In this document: piece after piece, positions 56,273 through 64,000 of the stretch
Layout: every line of letters begins with the position of its first letter
Position numbering within the stretch: the first letter of the stretch is position 1
Assembly: GCF_028769735.1 (NCBI RefSeq)
Contig: NC_088186.1
Span: 11,005,001-11,069,000 of the forward strand
Length of the DNA: 64,000 bases
DNA from: Zonotrichia leucophrys gambelii
Lineage: Eukaryota; Chordata; Aves; Passeriformes; Passerellidae
Reading direction: 5' to 3'
Program-made: the position numbers and the translations under genes
The notes under the pieces: model-generated
What the model was told of the DNA's origin: nothing
The model's database searches: none
The model's input: only the letters and a program-made list of their open reading frames with translations

Positions 56273-56377
56273 GTACCAGGCTGGCATGGGATCCATGTCA
56301 TCTTACCAGCTTAGCAGGGTTGGGCTAGGTCAGCACTTGCCTGAGAGACCTCTCGGAGTACCTGGCTGGCAGTGAGG
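56273..56377 (+). mobile_element. 5S rRNA-derived sequence (possible SINE head or pseudogene)
   Basis: Plus-strand similarity to vertebrate 5S rRNA from about nucleotide 12 to the end. The internal promoter is recognisable: AGCTTAGCAGGGTTGGGC for the A box/intermediate part, then CAGCACTTG and GAGAGACC..GGAGTACC for the C box. By eye about 65-70 percent is kept, with small gaps in the 5' half. No T-run terminator follows directly. It is too diverged for a working 5S gene. Amniotes carry an ancient 5S-headed SINE (AmnSINE1), so an old SINE head is a good alternative to a plain pseudogene. Confidence 0.72.
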
Positions 56378-58619
56378 GAAGTGATGTTAATGATTCAATA
56401 AACAGAGCCCTTCCCTTTTTGTGAACCAAACGGCCCCTGGTGCCAGGATCCCACTGGCAGCCCTGTGTTTCACTGGCAGCAGGTTACTGAGCCCAGATGG
56501 CCATGAAACCCCTGCTGCTGGGTGTGCAGGCAGGTTTGGCAGAGCATGCCCAGGCTGCATGTCCGTGAGGGGGCATTACAGCCCAGCTCCCAGCCCTGGC
56601 AGGGAGGGCTGCCCTGGTGCTGTGGGCACTCAGGGCTGTTGTGTGCACAGAGAGCCTTTGCCCTCTGGAGGTACCAGGCTGCACACCCAGCATCTCCTCT
56701 GCTGCTGGGCAGTTTGCTGGTACCCAAGGACAGGCACTGGACCATTGCAAAAGAGCAGGAGCAGCAACGTGCACCTTTGTGATTCCAGGCACTGGTGAAC
56801 AGAGGATCAGTGAGGAAAGCTCTTGGCATAAAGGGGAAGGGACATGGCCCAGCCAGCTGCTGTCTGAAAATCCTCTTGGAGAGATGGCTGTCCCCAGCAC
56901 TGCACCCAAAGGTGGCCTTTGCACCCACAGGGTGTGGAGATCTCCAGTGGGTTGAATTGCTGAGTTTCTGCTCTTTGTGCAAGGACCTTGAAGGTGCTAC
57001 AGGGCAGAGCATTGCTGGAGGAGAGTGTCTGAAGGTCAAAGCTGTGGGTGCAGCAAGCGCAGCTGAAGTCACTTGGGAAAAATGTGAGAAAACAGACATG
57101 TGGGCAGATGAGCATGGTCAGCTTCTGACCTCTGCTTCACATCTGCTGGGTTGTTACCTGGTTTTCTTCCACTGTCCTTCCCACCATCTCCCACCTTCCT
57201 GGGCACTCTGCTTTGGGTTGTAGGCAGGAGGTGAGCAGAGGCAGGTCCATAATTCCTGGCCTTGGAGGTAACAGAGGGCAGCCTGTGCTGAGCCCTGGCA
57301 TCCTGCAGTCTGGGGAGGTTTCAACTCTCGGTAAGTCCCTGAAAGAAACTCCTGGATGCTCAAGGGCTGTGCTTTCACAACCAAAGGGAGATTTGCAACC
57401 TCCATCCGGAGGAGTGGCCCTTTCACCAGGTGATATCCATCTTGGAGAGAGGGAGAAAGAGGAGAGGGTAGGTGGTGAGTAGGAAAAGAGATCACTGCAG
57501 GTGGCTGTTGAGTAGTCCCGTGATACAGCGAGCACAAGACACCCAAGGAATTGTCCTGACATGAGCTGCCCTGAATTGCCCCAAAGAGTTCACACCGGGC
57601 ACTGTTTTCCTTCACAGCAGGTTGGATCCTTTACACTAAGGATTTCCCAAGCCAGGAGCTCTCCAGGCAGAGATCTGTGTCTCACAACCAAGGAGATCCC
57701 TCAGTGACGCTGGCCTGTGATGTTTGTCAGCAGAGCAGGTGGAAGGAGCCCTAAGGCCCAGAGGCTGTGCAGGGTGGCTCCTCTGGGCAGAGGTCACCAT
57801 CACCAAGGTGACTCAAAGCACTTTGAAAATGCAGCTTTTAGAGATACCAAAGAAACGAGCAAAACTGACTCTAGTGCTGTCTGAACTGCTCATCTTCCAC
57901 GTGTTCGGGGTACCAGCCTACATCCACCTGAGCTTATGCTGCCAGCCTTAGCCAAGCTCACACTGACTTCTGCAGCCGTTTTGGATCACCAAAGGTTTGG
58001 CTCCTGTTATCTGCTGAACCTGAGTTTTCTTTCAGCTTCTCAGCTCCCTGGGTGGAGGTGCAGAAAAAGGATGGGATGCTGAGATGGCCCTGGAGCTCCA
58101 GGCTCAAGCATCCAGTCGCTCGAGTCCTGGGAGGTTCATGCGTCACTGCTGCTGAAATCCCCAGCCAGGAGGGCTGGGAGAGGCAGGGATCATCCTAAAC
58201 AAAAACAGGGCGCCGGCTGGGCTGCCAGCATTGCAAAAGGACATTTCACCTCTTCATCCTTCTTGGTGGCACAGGCAGGGAGAGCCTCAGTGTAGGGGGG
58301 CCCAAGCTGCTGGGGATGGGGACAACACCTTGCCAGGCCTCAGGGACCACAGATAACACCACAGTCTCAGTCCAATGACATCAGTCCTTCTAATCCCCAT
58401 GTCATGCCCGGGGTGGTGACAGCACAGAGCTGGCTGGGCTGCAGTGCCCCTCTGGATGCTGGCTGAGCTCCTGCGGAGGAGCACACGGGTGAGGGGTGAC
58501 AGTGCCCCACACGAGCTGCAGCACCTTGGCCAGGATGCACAGACAGGCACAGGGAGAGGGGACAGTGAGGGAATGCAGCCGTGAGGGGAGCACGGCTTGC
58601 TCTGCAATGAGCTGCACCT
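56378..58619. other. Unique stretch, no gene identified
   Basis: About 2.2 kb without a recognised repeat. Frames at 56421-56798 (+), 56470-57099 (-) and 56795-57223 (+) overlap in opposition and lack domains. Confidence 0.42.
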
Positions 58620-59100
58620 GCTCCTCATCCTTGCCACGGACGTGCAGCAGAGCCGGGGCACGCAGGGGGTGCCGCAGCTGTGTCCCCCAGGCCAGGCAGG
58701 GAGCCTGAACTCCGCTGCAGCTCCGTGGGCCGTGCTGCGAGCATCGGGACTCGCGGAGCGCCGGCTGCCGGGCAGGGGCTCCGGGCCGGGCTGATTCACA
58801 CGCGGAGCCGGGGCCGGGCTGCCGTGGGAAAGCGCGCCCGCCATGGCTCCCGAGCGCCGGGATTGCTTCAGCGGGGGTGCAGCCAAGATCCATTTCACAG
58901 AGGGCAGAGCAGATCTCGGCTGGGATTTACCAGTGACTAAGCATGTGCTGGCACGGGCTGCCCCAGCGTGAGAAAGGCAGGGCTGCTCCTCCTCCGAGGT
59001 GTGCCCGCTGCTGCCCTGCACCCCTGTGCCCCGGGGCTGTGCCACAGGGACACCGGCGGCAGCGGCCGGGGGGGCGCTCAGAAGCCTGGGGGTGCTGCCA
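58620..59100. promoter_or_regulatory. CpG-rich region
   Basis: CG dinucleotides are raised over about 480 bp, densest at 58730-58860 and 59035-59080. It may be a promoter or enhancer. The 252-codon minus frame (58287-59045) has no family motif. Confidence 0.38.
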
Positions 59101-60930
59101 GCCCCGAGTCCCCTCCTTCCAAACCGGCCCTCTGCCCTTTCCTCATCCCTGAGGCCAGGCAGGAGGGTGTGAGCAGAGCCCCTGCTTTCAGCCCTCTCAG
59201 CACATCGGCCCCCAGGCAGGACTGGGGCGTGGGCAGAGCTGCCACCCCCATCCCGAGCCTGGCACAGGGGCTGGGAGGACCCTGAGATGTCACAGAGATG
59301 CCAAACCCCTTTGTCAGGTCATGGCCGCTGCCCAGAGCAGTTGCACCCCAGACAGTGATCCAAGGTGCCACCATCTCCTGCTGATTCACCTCATGAAGAT
59401 TTTTGAGGCCACAGCTAGTCCTGCCATGATGGATCTGTAGAAACCACACTTTTCCAAGAAGAAATAACCATCCCTTCTCCAGCAGAGAAGCTCCCCACTT
59501 CCCTACCCTATATACAAAAGATCCACCGAAAAAACTGTTCAACATCCCCTGGAGCCAAGCGTCAAGCCTGAAGCCACCACTGGTCCCTGCAAAGGAGCCA
59601 TGCAACCCAGCTTGTGGAAGCGGCAGCCTTCCTCACTCTCTTCATCTCTTTTGGCTCATTTTATCAAGGCATTAAAAAAAATTAATTGCAATTTTTTATT
59701 ACAGCTAATTGGTGCTGCTGCTTAAGTGGCTTATCTGGCTCCTGAGCTCGTACTCTGGTTTTGGGAAGCTGAAGGTGGTGAAGGCCCAGAGGCTGTGGGG
59801 TGGCATGGGGCAAAGAGCCTCTTGGCAGCACCCAGCAGCCTCAGAGAGTGGGGAATACCAGGATACCCCTGTGCTGCTGGGCATTCCTGGCCCAGGGAGT
59901 GAACTACCCCTAATTCACAACAGTCATGAACTTTAGAGAAGCAGAAAAATTTGTGCAAGGTCACTCTGTGCACCCAAGCAGGACAAGAAGCCTGTGCCCA
60001 GCGTGCTGGCACTGCTGCTGGGGGTCCTGGTGGGCTCCAACCTGCCAGGGCTGGGCATCCTGGGGGATCTGGTGTGTGACACAGGGCAGGGGAGCCCCTT
60101 CATGTGCATGCCAGCAGGGAAGGCAGGGGAGGAGGGTGTCCTTAGGCCCTGCTGCACCTTCCTGGCTGCCAGTTCAATGGACAGCTGGTCTGGGAGCCTC
60201 CTGGAAACCTCTGACTCTGACTCTCCAGTGCTGCCACCATAGCCAATAGGTGACATCCCCACCCCTCCAGGCTCCGTGTCACTCTCCAGCATGCAGCCCA
60301 TTGTCACTGTCACGGGGAGTGGGACCTGCACATGTCCCCAGCAGTTGCCTGTCCCTTCTACATGCCTGCTGCAATCCCACGGATCCCCGTGAGGGTGTGG
60401 GTGCCTGTCAGGGGGTGGCATCTCGGCTCTGGGCCCAGCCTGTGCGAGCTGGGATGTCCTCAGGCCCCAGAGGGACCATCCAATGTCTGGTCAGGCTCTG
60501 CAGGAATTCAGGTTTCCACAAATCCCAGCATCATTCTGCTTCCCTGGGCTTTCACCCAGATGCATTTCCCGGGTCCCTGGGTTTGAGGGTGAGACCAAGG
60601 AGGGCTTCGGCCGGCTCAGACATGCTCAGTCACCTGTGATATCAGTGCTCTTATCTTGCCCCCAGCATGAGCAAGGAGCAGCACAGGGCTGTGTCCCAAA
60701 TTGCTCAAGGGGTTGTTCCCTGATGCTGCTGTGCAAGTCAGAGGATTGCCACAAAATCCCCTTCTAAAGGTGATGCAGTGTTTTCCATGTCATTTGGGTG
60801 CTTCTAAGATCACCCCTTGTCCATCTCTGTCTGTCTGTCCATGCTGCTGCTCTGCAGGGCTGGAGCAGTGGGGCCTCAGGGGAACTAAGCCCAGGTGTCC
60901 TTTCTGGCCAAAAGGCTGGGGATGTGCTCT
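59101..60930. other. Unique stretch, no gene identified
   Basis: About 1.8 kb. 59660-59710 is AT-rich (AAATTAATTGCAATTTTTTATTACAG). A frame at 59994-60242 has a Leu-rich start but no supporting splice or start context. No repeat recognised. Confidence 0.42.
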
Positions 60931-61045
60931 GGGATGGGGATGGATGGGGAGTGTGCGCTGGGATGGGGATGGATGGGGAGTGTGCGCTGGGATGGGGATG
61001 GATGGGGATGTGCACTGGGATGGGGATGGATGGGGAGTGTGTGCT
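60931..61045. repeat. 29-bp G-rich minisatellite, four units
   Basis: Units GGGATGGGGATGGATGGGGAGTGTGCGCT start at 60931, 60960, 60989 and 61017. The third is 28 bp. Each unit has three runs of at least three G, so neighbouring units could form G-quadruplexes. Frames over it repeat WDGDGWGVCAG-like peptides and are not genes. Confidence 0.97.
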
Positions 61046-62153
61046 GGTTTTGTGCAGGCTGCCAGTGGTGCTGCAAGGAAGAGCCAGGACCTGGTGGCAA
61101 GCTCGTTTCCAAACAAATCAGCCTGCCCCGCTCCTCCTGCAGGCAGCTGTGTGGGAGCAGGGCCATGGCTGCCCCGTGCCATGAACCCAACACTGCTCCA
61201 GCCCCAAACCAGTAGGGTGGCTGCCAGCCCGCACCAGGGCCTGCCTGGGAGCTGGAAAAGCCTTTCTGGTTTCAACAGGCTCTGGAGCAAAGCCCCTGGC
61301 AGGGAACTGACTTGTTCTGGTTAGAGAAGTTGCTCACCTCTCTCCCTCCTTGCCTTGGGTGCAATGTGCAGAAAACAGCCCCTAAAAACAAACAGCTGAC
61401 AAAAGGTGTTGTGGCACATCCCAACAACCAGCTCCCAGCCCAGGAGGGAGGGGAGGGGAAAGGGAAGGTGTCAGGACTGTGATGCTCCCAGGGAGCTTTA
61501 GTGCTGCTCACTCTGGGCAAGTGTTTGGCTGCCAGCTGCACCCTGTGCCTAGCCCCAGGCACCATCCCTGGGTGCTCCCCAGCAGGGGGATTTAGGGAGC
61601 TCTTTGGGGTCCAGCACCTGGCACATCTGGGCACTCAGAGACCTGTCTGGGTACATTTTGGCAAACAAAAGATGGTAGAAAGCGTGACTTAGTCTTCACA
61701 GTGCTGCAGCAGAGCCAAGCCAAGCAGAGCCAAATGAGAGCCCAGAGTGTTTTGGGGCCCACAGCCTTCATCCCCAGCCTCTGTCAGACAAGAGAGATCA
61801 AATCTTGAAGCCACAACTGAGAATTTGAGTGTCTGCTTGATCCTTGAAGGCAGCCTGATTGCTGCTGTTTTCTGGCCGGCGAGCCAGGGTGGGCAGTGCT
61901 GACAGCCTGTCTGCAGACGTGGCTGGGCACACACAGAGGGAGCCCCTCTGGAGGGGTTCTTGGCCCTGTGCTGGTGCCTGTGCCTGGCCCTGCTCCGTGG
62001 GACCCTCCTTGCCTTGGTTTCCCTGCTGTGGTGCATGTGATGGAGGCTGCCTGTGCCAGGGGTGCCCAGCATGGGTTTGTGCCCTGGGCAGGCAGGAGGT
62101 GCCCGGGGAGCGCCATGGCCATCTCACTGACCTCCCCCTCTCTCTTCTCTCAG
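61046..62153. other. Unique stretch left of the candidate exon
   Basis: About 1.1 kb with no repeat recognised. The last 40 bp are pyrimidine-rich and end in CAG, forming the acceptor-like site of the candidate exon. Confidence 0.42.
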
Positions 62154-62247
62154 GTGTGCAACTGCAACAAGTACCTGAAGGTCCCACGGGAGAGGATGAA
62201 GCAGCTGGTGGAGAGCAGCAGACGAGTGTCAGGGGAGCACAGTGCAG
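62154..62247 (+). CDS. Candidate internal coding exon, product unknown
   Basis: A 94-bp segment preceded by a strong polypyrimidine tract and CAG (CCTCCCCCTCTCTCTTCTCTCAG ends at 62153) and followed by the donor GTGAGT at 62248. The frame from 62154 stays open and reads VCNCNKYLKVPRERMKQL, then VESSRRVSGEHSA. The codons (AAC, AAG, TAC, CTG, GAG, CAG) have the GC-rich third positions usual in bird coding DNA. The peptide has two Cys, a basic helix-like RERMKQL part and no membrane segment. I do not recognise the family. A second frame (from 62156) is also open, so the phase is not proven. A chance splice-like ORF remains possible. No partner exon is certain; see findings for 62743. Confidence 0.3.
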
Positions 62248-63669
62248 GTGAGTGAGTGGGTGATTCCCCCTCCTGTGCCCTTCCCTGGGACTCACTGCTC
62301 TGGACAGAGCAGGACCATCCCCCTGGGCCTGGGGCTTTCTCAGAGGGGGATGAGAGTGCCCTGCCATCAACCTGCCACGGGCTGCAGACCCACAGAGCTC
62401 TTTCATGTCCGATCTATGTCTCTGGCCTGGCTGCCCTGTCCTGCCCTGCAAGGCACAGGGTCGTGCATGGGATTGCCCAGCCGGGGCAGTTGGTGACATG
62501 CCAGCAGTGGCTCAAGTGACAGCCTGAGGCCTTCATCACCTGAAAGTGAAAAACTCAGCTTGGGTGGTGAAATGCCTCCTGGCTGGGGCTGCTCACAGTG
62601 CCTTCCTCACCTGCTCAGTGCCTCTTGAATTAGGTCAGGCTGCAGGGAGCTGAGTCAGTGCAGCCTGCCCCAGCAGGCTCAAGGGAGAGAAGGCTCCTCC
62701 ATACCCCAAGGTGCATTGACCCACACACACTCCTTCCCTCAGGGAGACCCATTGTGGTGGCAAACGACACCCATGGCAGACCGGAATGGGAACGTGCCCC
62801 CGCTGCTGCTCCAGGGCAGCCCAGTCTCTGCTGCAGCCCTTTGGTGCGTCCCTTCCCATCTGCTGACAGCAGGGAACAGGGGAAGTGGTGGCTGCCGGGC
62901 GCTCCTGGCCAGCTGGGGCTGTGCTGGGGCTGCACGTGTGGCTGTGGGCATGAGGAACGTGGTGGGGCAGCTGTTCCCAGGGTGCCTGGGAGTGCTGTGC
63001 CTCCCCAGAGGCCGGGACATCCTCCCCAGCGGTTTCTCTGGTGAGGGCATTCTCTGCGTGTGTACCCAGCGACCAGACAGGCCAGTTCAGCCAGTTCCAG
63101 AGTATGGGAAATAGAAATGCTGTGCTTTGTGTTCAGAGTGAGCCGCTTTCCCTTCCCCCTTTGGGATGAGGTGGATGGAGCTGGGAGGGTCTCACACAGC
63201 ACCATCGCTCCCCCACACAGACTCTTTCAGGACCACCTTGCTCTGCTTCTTACCCTCCATCTGCAACAGCCTGTGTCCCCACTGGGCCGTGCAGTCTCCT
63301 GCTGGGTCCCCCCATGGACCTGGGGGTTCATGGGGAAGGAGCAGGAGGGACCCCTGTACTGGCCATGTCAGCCATGGCATTGGAGGGTCCTGCAATGGGG
63401 AACATGCTCTGCCCCGAGCAGGCAGGGCATGGACCCGAGGTGCCACAGCATCCCCAGAGGGGTGGTGGAGACATGAGACAGAAGCTGTGATTCCCAGACA
63501 GGTGGGCATGGCAGGGCTGGAGACTCACAGCAGAGCCCCTGTGACCCAGGGCTCTGGCCCCCTCCTGGGGGTTCCGTTTCTGTCTGGATTTTGCCAGGAG
63601 CTGCAGGGATTGCAAGCAGGGATCGCAAGTGTGAGCTTGACTAGGTTGCCCCAAAATGTCCCACCTTGG
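62248..63669. other. Unique stretch right of the candidate exon
   Basis: About 1.4 kb. Another acceptor-like site (CCTTCCCTCAG, ending 62742) lies ahead of an open frame. No repeat family recognised. Confidence 0.4.
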
Positions 63670-63770
63670 GTCAGATATTCAGGAAGACAAACAGGAGGGT
63701 GTGCTGACAGTGTTCTGTCAATGCTTGGTGGGGACGGTGGTGGCATTGGAACAGGCTGGGCAGCCACAGA
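63670..63770 (+). mobile_element. Possible very diverged CR1 fragment
   Basis: 'cagatattcaggaagacaaacagg' and 'tggcattggaacaggctgggcagccacagaagtgg' resemble the CR1 tail, but the spacing is disturbed and no terminal tail follows. Confidence 0.4.
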
Positions 63771-64000
63771 AGTGGGTCAATAAGAAAAATCTCACCTGTT
63801 CCCTGATTTCCTTTACATTTTCCTGCTGCAGCAGTTGGTGGCAGGATCTGCTCTGCCCTTGTCATGGCCCAACACATGGCATGGGGGTGTTCAGCACCCA
63901 CAGCCACACACCAGGACTGTCCCCTGTCCCATGACTCCAGCCCAGGCCACGTTGTCCCTATCATGCCCCTGTGCATGGCCCAGACCATGGCCAGGTGCTG
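63771..64000. other. Unique right edge
   Basis: About 230 bp with no feature recognised; cut by the window edge. Confidence 0.4.

Noticed and set aside
56273..56377. Functional 5S rRNA gene
   Set aside because: Roughly a third of positions differ, the 5' half has gaps, and no T-run terminator follows at the expected place.
59994..60242. 82-codon frame with a Leu-rich, signal-like start and acidic end
   Set aside because: It begins at GTG, not ATG, the acceptor-like CAG before it lacks a pyrimidine tract, and no family is recognised.
1..64000. Endogenous retrovirus LTRs or retroviral genes
   Set aside because: I looked for paired terminal repeats, primer-binding-like sites and long gag/pol-like frames and saw none. 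The purine-rich block at 10.5-11.8 kb lacks such structure.
1..64000. Bacterial-style operons, CRISPR arrays, attachment sites or tRNA genes
   Set aside because: The tandem arrays have no unique spacers, no cloverleaf-type sequence was recognised, and the whole window has vertebrate repeat content.

Overview
The window looks like bird nuclear DNA. The best evidence is about twenty truncated copies of a CR1-type LINE. Several end in the short ATTCTATG-like tail typical of avian CR1 and none has a poly-A tail. GC-rich unique sequence, scattered short CpG-rich patches and several GC-rich minisatellites also fit a gene-dense or small avian chromosome. I cannot place the species; a songbird is plausible but is an inference. 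There are no bacterial-type genes, operons, CRISPR arrays or tRNA genes that I can support.

I found no protein-coding gene that I can name. The long open frames are of two kinds. Some are low-complexity peptides from minisatellites (32.4-32.8, 37.65-38.06, 20.0-20.5 and 29.8-30.0 kb). The others are chance frames in GC-rich DNA with no recognisable domain. The one segment that resembles a real exon is 62154-62247: 94 bp, a strong polypyrimidine tract plus CAG upstream, GTGAGT downstream, an open frame and GC-rich third positions. It is reported with low confidence. The window is therefore best read as intergenic and/or long-intron sequence.

Layout. From 1 to 42.8 kb, unique GC-rich sequence is interspersed with 19 CR1 pieces (12 plus, 7 minus), two microsatellites, a purine-rich block (10.5-11.8 kb), an AT-rich block with many homeodomain-like and GATA-like words (13.5-13.9 kb), a pair of related 85-95 bp repeats of unknown family (12.6 and 15.7 kb) and four minisatellites. 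From 42.8 to 63.6 kb I see no clear CR1 copy. This part instead holds a series of CpG-rich patches (43.9, 47.4, 49.8, 52.7 and 58.7 kb), a degenerate tandem array, a paired T tract, a 5S-rRNA-derived element at 56.3 kb and the candidate exon. That pattern suggests the right-hand third is the regulatory or genic part.

Most unusual items: two short hairpins with near-perfect arms and 4-nt loops (4391-4436 and 35395-35428); a 380-bp pentamer array kept in perfect 5-bp register with a 105-bp internal duplication, almost free of stops in all six frames; the 16-bp, 56-bp and 29-bp minisatellites; and the 5S-derived element, which may be an ancient SINE head. I did not find a complete undescribed system.
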